Assembly (NCBI GenBank): GCA_903906695.1
Contig: CAIVLG010000115.1
Location: 1 to 34,700 of the forward strand
Length of the DNA stretch: 34,700 bases
Reading direction: 5' to 3'
DNA from: an uncultured beta proteobacterium
Lineage (GTDB): Bacteria > Pseudomonadota > Gammaproteobacteria > Burkholderiales > Burkholderiaceae_C
This document shows, piece after piece, positions 1 to 8,568 of the stretch. A program made the translations under genes and the position numbers. Within the stretch, counting starts at the first letter, position 1. Each line of letters begins with the position of its first letter. Below the pieces are notes generated by a model, which did no database searches, was not told the origin of the DNA, and saw only the letters and a list, made by a program, of their open reading frames with translations.

Positions 1-162
1 CGTCAGCGTGATGTTGAGCAGACGCGCCGCTTTCTCGGCATCGGCATAGAACAGCTCGTAGAAATCCCCCATGCGGTAAAGCAACAGCGTGTCGGGGTGA
101 TCGGCCTTGATGGTCAGATACTGGCTGATACCCGGGGAGTGTTGCTTGGCACTATCGGTCAT
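1..162 (-). CDS. mutS: DNA mismatch repair protein MutS, N-terminal 54 codons (gene runs off the left edge)
   Basis: Reading the reverse strand from the ATG at 160-162 gives 54 residues that match the start of MutS closely: a short polar leader, then the mismatch-recognition domain I start with [25 protein letters not shown], broken here as [12 protein letters not shown] and [16 protein letters not shown]. The Phe-x-Glu mismatch-binding motif that intercalates at mispaired bases lies beyond this fragment's known conserved start only in part; the GDFYE stretch is the hallmark seen. MutS is a cytosolic ATPase that recognises mismatches and recruits MutL. The start codon overlaps the stop of the upstream tyrosine phosphatase gene as ATGA, so translation is probably coupled. 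The remainder of the gene is outside the window. Family assignment is very secure. Confidence 0.95.
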   Translation of the reverse strand, partial: MTDSAKQHSPGISQYLTIKADHPDTLLLYRMGDFYELFYADAEKAARLLNITLT

Positions 163-902
163 TGTTCGAGCAAGGTGTGGCGCAGTTGTTCGCGCGAATC
201 GGTCGCAAATCCCACCGGACCCGCCAGGTAGCTTGAGAGCCCACCGTAATCGCGCTCGATCACGTCAAACGCTGCCTGCAAGAAGGCTGGCTGCACCTGC
301 CACAACACCTCCATCACGTGTGCCGGGCCGGACCCCTCCAAGAGCGGGTTGCGGCGGTAGAGTTGGTTGGTCAGCAGGTAGTCCTGCATGATGGTGTCGC
401 GGTCCACGCCCAGCACCGCCAGCAGCAGCGCGCTAGCCAGCCCGGTGCGGTCCTTGCCCGCTGTACAGTGGAACACGACTGGCGTGGAATGTGCCAGCAG
501 ATGCTGGAGAAAGCGGCCGAAGGTCGGCCCGTGCCGATGCACGAAGTCGCGGTAGGTGTCGCACATCAGCGAGACCGTCTCGGCCGTGCTCGGCACCTGT
601 CCCGACGCTGCCAAGGCGCGCAGGCGCTGCACCACGGTCGGCTCGATTGCCATGGCAAGCTGGGTCACGCCCGGGATCGCATAGGGCAAGGCGGCCGCTT
701 CGGCCACTCCCCTGAAGTCGATGCTGTGGCTCAGCGGCAGCGACTGCAGCAGTGCCACGTCGGCCGCTGTCAGTTGCGCCAGATGGTCGGAGCGGAAGAC
801 GCGGCCGTAGCGCACACGCCGCCCATCGGCGCCAGCGTAGCCGCCAAGATCGCGGAAATTGGAGGCGCCTTGCAGGCTGCGCTGGCGGATAGGGTCGTAC
901 AT
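159..902 (-). CDS. Tyrosine-protein phosphatase (Y_phosphatase3 family)
   Basis: A 247-residue cytosolic protein with no signal peptide. It carries the N-terminal NFRDLGGY motif (residues 15-22) typical of the Y_phosphatase3 (PF13350) family and the P-loop [10 protein letters not shown] around residues 145-154, where Cys146 is the expected nucleophile and Arg152 binds phosphate. An IDFRG segment near residue 61 is also typical. Members dephosphorylate phosphotyrosine proteins and sometimes phosphoinositides; the natural substrate here is unknown. The gene is full length for the family. It lies immediately upstream of mutS with a 4-bp overlap, so it is probably the first gene of the mutS transcript; its promoter would then fall inside the decayed transporter on the other side. 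Confidence 0.9.
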   Translation of the reverse strand: MYDPIRQRSLQGASNFRDLGGYAGADGRRVRYGRVFRSDHLAQLTAADVALLQSLPLSHSIDFRGVAEAAALPYAIPGVTQLAMAIEPTVVQRLRALAASGQVPSTAETVSLMCDTYRDFVHRHGPTFGRFLQHLLAHSTPVVFHCTAGKDRTGLASALLLAVLGVDRDTIMQDYLLTNQLYRRNPLLEGSGPAHVMEVLWQVQPAFLQAAFDVIERDYGGLSSYLAGPVGFATDSREQLRHTLLEQ

Positions 903-937
903 GCCTTGAAGTCTAGCAACATCCGCTCAGGCGCCTA

Positions 938-1750
938 TTCGGCTGGTTGTGCGCGCAATGGGGCCGCAAGAAGGTGTTCATGATCACGGTGATCGGCTTC
1001 ACGCTGGCCTCGGCGCTGTGCGGTCTGGCCGGAGCGCTCTGGCAGATCGTGGCGGCGCGACTTTTGCAAGGTGTATTCGGAGCTGCCCTGGTGCCTTTGT
1101 CGCAGGCGGTGCTGCTCGACATCAACCCGCGCGAACGAGTCGGTCAGGCGATGGCGATCTACGGTATCGCCCGGTATCTGCCCGAAACCCGGCCGGCGGC
1201 GGTCCGGCTCGACCCGTTTGGCTTCGCCACGCTGAGTCTGGGTGTAGGCGCGCTTCAGTTGTTTCTGGACCGGGGCGAGCAGCTCGACTGGTTCAATTCG
1301 ATCGAGATCCGTGCCGAGGCGATCACATCCCTGCTGGCGTTTCTATTTTTCTCGGTTCACACCTGGACTTCGTTGGGCAACTCGTTTCTCAACAAGGCAC
1401 TGCTACGTGACCGCAATTTCGTGGTCGGCGTCATGCTGGCCTTCATCGTCGGCGTGATTTTGTATGCCACCATGGCCTTGCAACCGTCCTTGCTGCAGGG
1501 TCTGATGAATTATCCGATTGTGTTCACCGGTTTGGTGATGGCGCCGCGCGGCATCGGCACCATGCTGGCCATGATGGCAGTGGGGCGTCTGCTGTACTAC
1601 ATCGATGTGCGCGTCATCATGGCTTTCGGATTTGCGCTGACCGCCTTTTCGCTCTACCTGAGTGACTTTCACATCATGATGTGGCTTACCCTGCTGGCGA
1701 CGCCGATGTTGCTGCTGTTGCGCAAGTCCAAGGCCCCGGCGCCAGGCTGA
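938..1750 (+). pseudogene. Decayed DHA2-type (EmrB/QacA) multidrug transporter
   Basis: The reading frame is open but encodes only pieces of a 14-helix DHA2 major-facilitator transporter (normally about 500 residues). Homology begins abruptly at GWLCAQWGRKK, the motif A loop between helices 2 and 3, so helices 1-2 and the true start are missing. After the segment ending GQAMAIYGI near position 1168 the frame jumps straight to RYLPETRP, the loop after helix 6, so helices 5-6 and motif C (the antiporter signature) are deleted in frame. The segment LQLFLDRGEQLDWF is typical EmrB. The C-terminal part is also shortened. The first in-frame start candidate, TTG at 947, lacks a ribosome site. It begins 36 bp from the divergent phosphatase gene, suggesting a deletion junction there. 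A functional transporter is very unlikely. Confidence 0.8.
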
Positions 1751-1820
1751 ATCCGTCACGGCGGCGAAGCGCGTCTGTGGCTACACTGCGTCATCACCAC
1801 CGTGCAAGGACGCCCAAGAC

Positions 1821-2696
1821 ATGACACACGCTGCCAATCGTGACCAATCCAAAAGCTATCTGCGCTGGGCGCTGCTGGCCGGCAGCCTGGTGGCGCTGGC
1901 TGCTTGTGCAAACCTGGCCGCGACCTTGAGCCGGGACCGGATCGCAGAAATCGTCGGCAGTCCGGACCGCAGCGCAGCCGACCGAAACAACGACCTGCGG
2001 CGCAAGCCCGAACAGATGCTGGCTTTCGTCGGCCTGCGGTCCGGCATGACGGCTCTGGATCTGAGCACCGGCGGCGGCTACACGGCCGAGTTGCTGGCCC
2101 GGGCTGTGGGTCCTGGCGGCGCGGTTTACGGCCAGAGCCAGCCATCACGGGCTGCGGAGGCAGCGCCACGGCCAGTCGTGACGCCAGAGGGCAATTCATC
2201 GCCGCAGCTGAAGACAGTACAACCGGCACCGAGTGCGACACCGGCTGTTCGTCGCACGTCGGCTCAGGCCCTCGCGGAACGGGCGGCGAACCCATTGCTC
2301 TCCAACCTGCACTCCACGGTGCGGGTTTTCGAAGACCCGGTGCCGCCCGAACTTGCAGGCAGGCTTGACCTGGTCACGCTGATGTTCAATTACCACGACC
2401 TCGGCCACATGGGGGTTGACCGTCAACGAATGAACGCAGCCGTGTTTGCGGGATTGAAGCCTGGTGGCCTCTACGTGATTGCCGACCATGCGGGTCGTGC
2501 CGGGACCGGCATCAGCGAGTCCGGAACTTTGCATCGAATCGAAGAAGCCTTTCTGCGCCAGGAGGTCGAGGCGGCCGGGTTCAAGCTCGCAGGCAGTGCC
2601 GATTTTCTGCGCAACCCTGCCGACCCGCGTGACAAGAATACGCCAGAGCCGGCGCAGCCCAAGGACGAGTTCGTTCTGAAGTTTCTGAAGCCTTGA
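1821..2696 (+). CDS. Lipoprotein class I SAM-dependent methyltransferase (COG4798-like)
   Basis: A 291-residue protein with a lipoprotein signal (LVALAAC, Cys29) followed by a Rossmann methyltransferase fold. SAM motif I is visible as ALDLSTGGGYTAELLA (about residues 76-91), and a later LVTLMFNYHDL plus LKPGGLYVIADHAG correspond to motifs IV-VI of the predicted methyltransferase family COG4798. Such proteins are often exported, and their substrate is unknown. Between motif I and the next core strand lies a stretch rich in Pro, Ala, Ser and Thr (about residues 104-150) that looks inserted compared with relatives as I remember them. An AAGGA ribosome site lies 10 bases before the ATG. The gene is followed after 4 bp by the MdtD-like transporter, so the two form an operon. 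Confidence 0.75.
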   Translation: MTHAANRDQSKSYLRWALLAGSLVALAACANLAATLSRDRIAEIVGSPDRSAADRNNDLRRKPEQMLAFVGLRSGMTALDLSTGGGYTAELLARAVGPGGAVYGQSQPSRAAEAAPRPVVTPEGNSSPQLKTVQPAPSATPAVRRTSAQALAERAANPLLSNLHSTVRVFEDPVPPELAGRLDLVTLMFNYHDLGHMGVDRQRMNAAVFAGLKPGGLYVIADHAGRAGTGISESGTLHRIEEAFLRQEVEAAGFKLAGSADFLRNPADPRDKNTPEPAQPKDEFVLKFLKP

Positions 2697-2700
2697 GGCC

Positions 2701-4140
2701 GTGAAGATTCCATCGGTCAGCGCCAAGGAGCAAAAAGAGCTCAATGCCTTGCTCTGGCTGGTGGCCTGCGGTTTTTTCATGCAGACGCTGGACGCCACCA
2801 TCGTCAATACTGCCCTGCCGTCGATGGCACGCAGCATGGGCGAGAGCCCGCTTCGCATGCAGTCCGTGGTGGTCTCGTATTCGCTGACGATGGCGATGCT
2901 GATTCCGGCATCGGGCTGGATTGCCGACCGCTTCGGCACACGCCGTGTCTATGTCGGCGCGATTGCGATGTTTGTCGCGGGCTCGCTGCTGTGCGCTGCG
3001 TCAGCCAGTTTGACCCAGTTGGTTGCGGCTCGGGTAGTGCAGGGAATGGGTGGCGCACTGTTGCTGCCAGTGGGGCGTCTGTCGGTGCTCAGATCGTTTC
3101 CGCGCAGTCACTTCCTGCCGGCCATGAGCTTTATGGCGATCCCGGGGCTGCTCGGCCCGCTGATGGGGCCGACCCTGGGAGGCTGGCTGGTCGAGGTCGC
3201 GTCCTGGCACTGGATATTTTTGATCAATCTGCCAGTCGGCCTGCTGGGCGGCGTCGCCACACTGATTTACATGCGCGGCGCACCGCTGAAGCTCGCGGCA
3301 CGCTTCGACCTGGTCGGCTATCTGTTGCTCGCGTTCGGCATGGTCTGTATTTCGCTGGCGCTCGATGGTATGTCGAGCCTGGGTCTGAGTCAGGCCGGTG
3401 TCCTGCTGCTGATCATCTTCGGCCTGGCGAGTCTTAGCTCATACTGGTTGCACGCGGCGCGCCATGACGATCCGCTTTTTCCTCCCGATCTGTTTTCCAA
3501 TCCAACCTTGAGCGTTGGCTTGCTGGGCAACCTGTTTTCGCGTCTGGGTAGTTCTGGCATGCCCTTGATGGTGCCGCTGCTGCTGCAAATCAGCATGGGC
3601 TATTCGCCGCTGCACGCCGGCATGATGATGTTGCCCGTGGCTCTGGCCGCCATGACGGTAAAACGACTGGTCACCACCCTGATCACGCGCGCCGGTTACC
3701 GGCGTGTGCTGGTGGTCAACACCATGCTGCTCGGTGTGATCATGGCGAGCTTTGCATTGACTTCACCGGACCGGCCATGGTGGGCGCTTTCCTTGCAACT
3801 GACCTGTTTCGGCGCCCTCAACTCGCTTCAGTTCACGGCCATGAATACGCTCACGCTGAAGGATCTGGACCCGGTCCATGCCAGCAGCGGCAATGCCCTC
3901 TTGTCGATGGTGCAGATGCTGGCCATCGGCATGGGTGTAGCCAGTGCCGGCGGCGTGCTGGCGGCTTTCACCGGTTTGTTTGGCAGTGCAACGCCAGCCC
4001 AGACACTCAATGCCTTTCATGCCACTTTTGTCTGCATGGGGCTGATGACACTGGCCTCGGCCAGCATCTTCTGGCAACTGACACCCAGTGAGAGCAGGGT
4101 GCCGCAATCTGCTTCGTCCGAGCTCTCGGACGCAGGCTGA
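2701..4140 (+). CDS. MFS multidrug transporter, DHA2 family, MdtD-like
   Basis: A 479-residue inner-membrane protein starting with GTG 4 bp after the methyltransferase stop. It has the length and pattern of a 14-helix DHA2 proton antiporter. Motif D1 (QTLDATIVNTALPSMA) sits in helix 1, motif A as GWIADRFGTRRV near residue 73, and motif C as GPTLGGWLVE with the following WIFLINLPVG typical of EmrB/MdtD proteins. These export drugs or metabolites in exchange for protons. E. coli MdtD (471 residues) is the closest named relative I recognise by pattern, but substrate specificity cannot be read from sequence. Unlike the decayed transporter upstream, all the expected segments are present. It is convergent with the next gene, with an 11-bp gap. 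Confidence 0.85.
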   Translation: MKIPSVSAKEQKELNALLWLVACGFFMQTLDATIVNTALPSMARSMGESPLRMQSVVVSYSLTMAMLIPASGWIADRFGTRRVYVGAIAMFVAGSLLCAASASLTQLVAARVVQGMGGALLLPVGRLSVLRSFPRSHFLPAMSFMAIPGLLGPLMGPTLGGWLVEVASWHWIFLINLPVGLLGGVATLIYMRGAPLKLAARFDLVGYLLLAFGMVCISLALDGMSSLGLSQAGVLLLIIFGLASLSSYWLHAARHDDPLFPPDLFSNPTLSVGLLGNLFSRLGSSGMPLMVPLLLQISMGYSPLHAGMMMLPVALAAMTVKRLVTTLITRAGYRRVLVVNTMLLGVIMASFALTSPDRPWWALSLQLTCFGALNSLQFTAMNTLTLKDLDPVHASSGNALLSMVQMLAIGMGVASAGGVLAAFTGLFGSATPAQTLNAFHATFVCMGLMTLASASIFWQLTPSESRVPQSASSELSDAG

Positions 4141-4151
4141 CGGCGCAATCT

Positions 4152-4967
4152 TCAGGGCGGCACCGGGGCTGGCAAGCGATGCTTGAATGCGTCCAGCAAT
4201 TCCTGAAATGCCACCGGGTGGATGCTGACGTCGCCAGTGAACGGGTATTGCAGCGACAGTGTGACAAGCAGACCCAGCAGCACGATCATCATGATGAAGC
4301 CGGTATTCAGGACCTGCACCCAGCTATGCTTGGCGGACAGCAATAGCGTGTAACCCACGGCTGGTATTGCGCCCAACAGCAGCACCAGCCACAGAACGCC
4401 ATGGACCTCCATCCGGCTGTCCAAGATCCGCAGGCGACGGGTAGCGCTGAGTTCATTCATGCGCGTCAAGAACTGGGTGAGATAGATCTCCTGGGTTGAT
4501 GTTTCGGGTCGAACCCGGCGCGTGTTGGTCCACAAGCGCTCATAAATCTGTTGCGTTTGGGGATGTGCTCGGCCCGCTGCCGCCATCGCCGGCCATTCCT
4601 GTTGGAGCACGGAATCGGTATAGGCGATCAAGTCCTTGCGAATGGGGTCACCCTCGCCGGGAGCAAAGGTCTCGCAATCGCGCCAGAGTTGGCTCAAAAG
4701 GGTCGTCTCATGCAGCACGTTACGTTCAGCCCCTGCGAACTGTTCCCACGCGACGATGATCGTGAAAGCCAGCAACACGCCATAAATCAGTCCGTAGACG
4801 GCGTAGGTGAAGCCGAGCAGTTCATTGTTTTCTTTGAAGGTAGGTGGCGGCCAGCGGCGCCGTATCAGGTGGTTCGCCAGCCACGACATGACGAGGCTGA
4901 ACGCGATGACCATCCATACACTGACGCTCAATGGCAATTGAACTACTGCATACATCCAGCTGCTCAT
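4152..4967 (-). CDS. DUF4239 (bestrophin-like) membrane protein
   Basis: Predicted inner-membrane protein of 271 residues from the chosen ATG at 4965-4967, which has GAGGGG about 8 bases upstream; a longer frame to 5027 adds a cysteine-rich leader without a ribosome site. There are two N-terminal helices (SVSVWMVIAFSLVMSW and YGLIYGVLLAFTIIVAWEQF), a soluble helical middle, then two C-terminal helices (VLWLVLLLGAIPAVGYTLLL and GFIMMIVLLGLLVTL). The VYGLIYGVLLAF..VAWEQF and ERNVLHETTLLSQL pattern and the closing PFTGDVSIHPVAFQELL are characteristic of DUF4239 proteins, sometimes called bestrophin-like. The function is unknown; an ion channel role is only suggested by the domain name. It appears to be monocistronic. 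Confidence 0.75.
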   Translation of the reverse strand: MSSWMYAVVQLPLSVSVWMVIAFSLVMSWLANHLIRRRWPPPTFKENNELLGFTYAVYGLIYGVLLAFTIIVAWEQFAGAERNVLHETTLLSQLWRDCETFAPGEGDPIRKDLIAYTDSVLQQEWPAMAAAGRAHPQTQQIYERLWTNTRRVRPETSTQEIYLTQFLTRMNELSATRRLRILDSRMEVHGVLWLVLLLGAIPAVGYTLLLSAKHSWVQVLNTGFIMMIVLLGLLVTLSLQYPFTGDVSIHPVAFQELLDAFKHRLPAPVPP

Positions 4968-5118
4968 GGCTTCACCCCTCAATCGGGAGCACCGATGACA
5001 TCGGTAAATAGACCCAAACGGTGCCAAGGCAGGCCGGGCGCGAACTGTTTGTCATGGAATTCTCCTTCGGCTGAGGGTTGCATGGTTGATTATTGGCGAT
5101 GGGTTACGGTGCCTGTCA

Positions 5119-5985
5119 TCACTGTTTTTGAAAATACTCGGCCGTCGTCTTGACAGACTTGATGCCGACCGAAATCGTTGAACCATCCACTTTTCTGCCG
5201 TGCACAACGAACTCGCTCAGACCGACATGGTTGCTGCCGCCCCAGTCGTAGGTATAGCCCAGGCGGGTCCAGGGATAGGGGTTTGAGCCGATGGTGTAGG
5301 AATAGCGGCGCTGATTGTCAAACCAGTCTGGATAACTCATGAACACGCCGTAGTTTGGTCCTGCCGTGACTCTTACCATATTGCTCAGGTCAAGACTTCG
5401 AAACGCATCAAGCGGGAAGTCGATTTCACAGGCCGAGTCCGAAATCTCGGTATCCGGGCAGGGTCGAAAGAGATCCTTCGGGGCGACCCACAGCTCCATC
5501 ATGTACTTGTACTCCTTGGGATCCCCCGCGCTGGCGGCTTGTGGTGGCAGTCCCAGCAGCTGCGCAATACGCAGCGGTTCAGGCGCAGTGACGGTGAAAA
5601 AATTCCTGATTTCCGGAACCAGCGTCACCCATGAATCGTACTTGTAGGTCGGACATTCTCCGCCTTCCAGGCAACTGGTATTGCCACTGCAGCCGCCTGA
5701 CACGGTGCATTTGTAGTACTTGCCCGCATCGTCCATCCATGTCACCACCAGCAAGCGCGAGCCGGCAACGCCGTTTTCCCACACCAGATTCGGATTCTGG
5801 GTCGTGATTGGCGTCAGGTTGTGCGATATTTTGGATGGCAAGGCGACGCTTGCATCAGTCACTGCGGCGTCATATTGCGCTTGCAGATCCACCGGGGCAG
5901 GAACACCTGACCCGCCGCCGCAGGCAACCAGCAGCAGCGCGCCGATCCAGGTCAACCGCAAGAAAACTCTTGAGGACTTCTCCAT
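5119..5985 (-). CDS. Hypothetical lipoprotein
   Basis: A 288-residue exported lipoprotein of unknown function. I chose the ATG at 5983-5985 because AAAGGAG lies about 9 bases upstream; the longer frame adds 11 residues without one. The signal peptide ends in LLLVAC followed by GGGSG, a flexible tether. The mature part contains six or more cysteines, including GGCSGNTSCLEGGECP, and a segment CPDTEISDSACEIDFP, so disulfides are likely in the periplasm or on the surface. It is rich in Tyr, Trp and Pro and looks like a compact beta-rich domain. I do not recognise a family. It is divergent from the DUF2189 gene. Confidence 0.7.
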   Translation of the reverse strand: MEKSSRVFLRLTWIGALLLVACGGGSGVPAPVDLQAQYDAAVTDASVALPSKISHNLTPITTQNPNLVWENGVAGSRLLVVTWMDDAGKYYKCTVSGGCSGNTSCLEGGECPTYKYDSWVTLVPEIRNFFTVTAPEPLRIAQLLGLPPQAASAGDPKEYKYMMELWVAPKDLFRPCPDTEISDSACEIDFPLDAFRSLDLSNMVRVTAGPNYGVFMSYPDWFDNQRRYSYTIGSNPYPWTRLGYTYDWGGSNHVGLSEFVVHGRKVDGSTISVGIKSVKTTAEYFQKQ

Positions 5986-6096
5986 GATGAAACTCCTTTC
6001 ATCGATCAACCAAACCATTCAGGGTTAGAGCATACCAATGAAAGGTATTGAAAAAGTCAGCGTTGCCGAAAGATGACGTTCATTAGCGCTCGACTA

Positions 6097-6124
6097 TTGG
6101 CACACGGCGCGGGTAGGCGATAAT
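6097..6124 (+). promoter_or_regulatory. Putative sigma70-type promoter for the DUF2189 gene
   Basis: TTGGCA at 6097-6102 and GATAAT at 6119-6124 are separated by 16 bases, close to sigma70 consensus. It would place transcription start near 6131, about 75 bases before the ATG at 6206. It lies in the 220-bp divergent region between the lipoprotein and the DUF2189 gene. Identified by eye only. Confidence 0.4.
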
Positions 6125-6205
6125 GGCGGCAGCTGAATTGGCTTAAGACTGACAAAGGTATTTAGTTTGAATCCGGCTCGCCCGGCTTAGACATATCAGA
6201 TTTTC

Positions 6206-7021
6206 ATGATGACCAATGCCCCAATTGAAAAGTCTTCGCGGCCTGATGTGGCGCTGGTCTCGGAGGCGGCATCCAAAGAAATTGTCCCGCTGTCCTGGGC
6301 TGCGCCTTTACGCTGGCTGAGCCTGGGCTGGCGTGACATGGCTGAACACCCGGTTACCAGTCTGTTTTTCGGCTTGCCCTTTTGGTGGATGGCGCTGATA
6401 TTGCACGGCGTGTTACATGTCGGACCCGAATACGCCATGACGATGATCTCGGGGTGCCTGCTGGTCGGCCCCTTCGTGGCGATGGGGCTCAACGACTTGA
6501 GCCGTCGCCGTGAACAGGGACTTGCATCGGACTTTATGGGGTCTCTGACCTGCTGGAAACTCCATCTGAGCAGCATGGGCATGCTGGTCGGCGTCATGCT
6601 CGTACTGGCATTGCTGTGGGGCCGGGTATCGCTGGTGGTGATTGCCTTGTTCTTCAACACCAACATGCCGTCCGACTTCGATGTTATGGAGGCCGCACTC
6701 AACACGGACAATTGGGTGTTTGTGATCGCATACACCGTCATCGGGAGTGCTTTTGCTGCGCTGGTATTCAGCCTCTCGGTGGTGTCGGTTCCGATGATTC
6801 TGGACCGCGATACCGACGCCATCACAGCCGCCATCACCAGTTTTGGGGTGGTCGGCAAGAACACCGCGGCGATGTTGCTGTGGGCTGTATCAATTGCTTT
6901 GTTGATACTGGTTTCCTTGGTGCTCCCCTATTTCGCGGGTCTGGCCGTGGTCGGACCACTGCTGGGGCACGCCAGCTGGCATGCCTACCGGGAATCGAGG
7001 CGCCTGCCTCCACCAAATTAG
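6206..7021 (+). CDS. DUF2189 integral membrane protein
   Basis: A 271-residue inner-membrane protein with about six hydrophobic segments. The opening PLSWAAPLRWLSLGWRDM followed by HPVTSLFFGLPF, then ISGCLLVGPFVAMGLNDLSRRREQG, is the DUF2189 signature. A later VPMILDRDTDAITAAITSF repeat-like segment is also typical. The family is widespread in alpha- and betaproteobacteria and has no established biochemical role. Two adjacent ATG codons (6206, 6209) are possible; neither has a strong ribosome site. A lipoprotein peptidase gene follows after 15 bp, so co-transcription is likely. Confidence 0.8.
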   Translation: MMTNAPIEKSSRPDVALVSEAASKEIVPLSWAAPLRWLSLGWRDMAEHPVTSLFFGLPFWWMALILHGVLHVGPEYAMTMISGCLLVGPFVAMGLNDLSRRREQGLASDFMGSLTCWKLHLSSMGMLVGVMLVLALLWGRVSLVVIALFFNTNMPSDFDVMEAALNTDNWVFVIAYTVIGSAFAALVFSLSVVSVPMILDRDTDAITAAITSFGVVGKNTAAMLLWAVSIALLILVSLVLPYFAGLAVVGPLLGHASWHAYRESRRLPPPN

Positions 7022-7036
7022 AAGGTAGGCGACCCT

Positions 7037-8368
7037 GTGCGGACTGAGTCAATCGTGAGAACGCTTGCTCTGCTTTTCGTTGTCTGCGTGACGCTGCTGG
7101 GCGCCTGCTCTGGTGGCTCTTCAAGTGGCAGCGCGGAAGCTGACGGTCCGAGAAAAGCGGCACTTGAGGGCTTGGTCTCGGTGCGAGAAATGGCTGCCGA
7201 TTCCGACTTTGAGTTTTTCGGCTACAAATCCCAAAGTGATGTTGGAACAGAGCAGTTGGGTGCCCCGCTGTCGATCAGGGATCTTGATATGGATACGCTG
7301 CTATCGAGCTCAATCCTCACAGAATCTCTCATCATCGACAACCAGGAATATCTCTTTCCGGTTTTCGTAAGAGAAGCGTCGGTCAGCAGCCTTCGAGTCG
7401 GAAGAAAGGATGACGGAAACTGGACGCTGCTGGCGACCGAGGCTGATACGGATGACATCGACCTGGCGACAGAGGCGATCAAATCCCATTCTTTTGACAG
7501 AACATCCTGTTATCTGCTCGATCTGCAAGAAGTTGAGCTGCTGATGCTGGGGTGTAAGCGCGGCGCCGAACTGCGACTGGTGCCGCTCTATGCACCTTCT
7601 GCGGCGTTTGTGATTGGCACGGAGTACCGTTTTGCCGACATCATCGGCGCCATCAAGGCAGAGGTGCTGGCTGCCAGGGATAGTCAGGTCGAGCCCGACT
7701 CTGATGTGGCCATCACGTCCCCGTTGTTATCTGCTGCGCGGACCTCAGCCAATGGGCAGCCGTCGCAGGCTGTGGTCACTGCGGCTCAAACCAATGCACC
7801 CAACAAAATCTTGCCAATTGCGCTTGTTGCTCAGGAGCAGAGCCAGTGGTGCTGGGCCGCGACCGCTGAGATGACGATGCGCTTCGCCGCAAGAAAGACC
7901 GGCACCCAAATTCCCCCCCAATGCGCCCAGGCAACAAAAGCCCAGGACCAGGCGAAGTTCCTCAAACAATTTGACCGAGAAGATTGCTGCGCGAGCGACC
8001 ATGCGAATGCGGGTTCAAAACCTTGCAACACGCCATGGTTTCCTGAATATGCCAATTGGGGGTTCACCAGGACTCGAACCGAAGGAGCACCGTCCTGGGA
8101 ACAGCTGAAGTTGCTGATTGACAATGATCAACCGCTGGCTTTTCTGTGGAGATGGAAGCCCGTCAGCAAGGGCTATGCGCATTACATGGTGGCGATCGGC
8201 TACAAGGAAACCTCGAACAATAGATTTGTCGAGTACCTTGACCCTGGGCCGGTTGGCAAAGGGTCAAAGACGACTGTTCCCTACGACGCGTGGGTTGGCG
8301 GCGACAGCGGGATGTACAGACACGTCTTTGGAATTTATTTCACTGACATCGCCATAGCCAAGAACTGA
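7037..8368 (+). CDS. Lipoprotein papain-like cysteine peptidase (AvrRpt2/C70-like)
   Basis: A 443-residue exported lipoprotein starting with GTG; AGAAGG is about 10 bases upstream. The signal ends in TLLGAC (Cys24) followed by a Gly/Ser tether. Residues 40-250 form an N-terminal domain I do not recognise. The C-terminal domain has the papain-like motif QEQSQWCWAATAEM with nucleophile Cys272, then the expected general base in YAHYMVAIGY (His382) and a third residue in VEYLDPGP (Asp402). This matches the papain-like family PF12385, which includes the AvrRpt2 type III effector but also many secreted non-effector peptidases. A CC pair (EDCCAS) and CNTPW suggest disulfides. The target is unknown. 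It is probably anchored to the outer membrane. Confidence 0.8.
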   Translation: MRTESIVRTLALLFVVCVTLLGACSGGSSSGSAEADGPRKAALEGLVSVREMAADSDFEFFGYKSQSDVGTEQLGAPLSIRDLDMDTLLSSSILTESLIIDNQEYLFPVFVREASVSSLRVGRKDDGNWTLLATEADTDDIDLATEAIKSHSFDRTSCYLLDLQEVELLMLGCKRGAELRLVPLYAPSAAFVIGTEYRFADIIGAIKAEVLAARDSQVEPDSDVAITSPLLSAARTSANGQPSQAVVTAAQTNAPNKILPIALVAQEQSQWCWAATAEMTMRFAARKTGTQIPPQCAQATKAQDQAKFLKQFDREDCCASDHANAGSKPCNTPWFPEYANWGFTRTRTEGAPSWEQLKLLIDNDQPLAFLWRWKPVSKGYAHYMVAIGYKETSNNRFVEYLDPGPVGKGSKTTVPYDAWVGGDSGMYRHVFGIYFTDIAIAKN

Positions 8369-8479
8369 TCTGCTGTTGGCAGAGACGTTCGGGCGAGTAC
8401 CAGCTGGACGCCAGCACCCTGACAGGAAGGCAACGAGCCCTGAGAGTCATCGCTGAGTCGATATGTTTTTGCGGTTCTG

Positions 8480-8493
8480 TTGACAATTGTCAA
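8480..8493. promoter_or_regulatory. 14-bp perfect palindrome, candidate operator
   Basis: TTGACAATTGTCAA is a perfect inverted repeat in the 200-bp gap before the lipoprotein at 8569. It contains TTGACA, so it could overlap a -35 element, but I see no well-spaced -10 box downstream. The rest of this gap shows nothing else clear. Confidence 0.35.
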
Positions 8494-8568
8494 TTGGCTC
8501 ACGGGTTTGTGAATTTTCTGAGACTTTTCCTTGCTAGGCTTGAAACATCTTGATCGAAGGGGTGATTC

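Noticed and set aside
318-983. A 221-codon + strand frame over the phosphatase
   Set aside because: Antisense shadow of a gene with a clear [10 protein letters not shown] motif; no recognisable domain in the plus frame.
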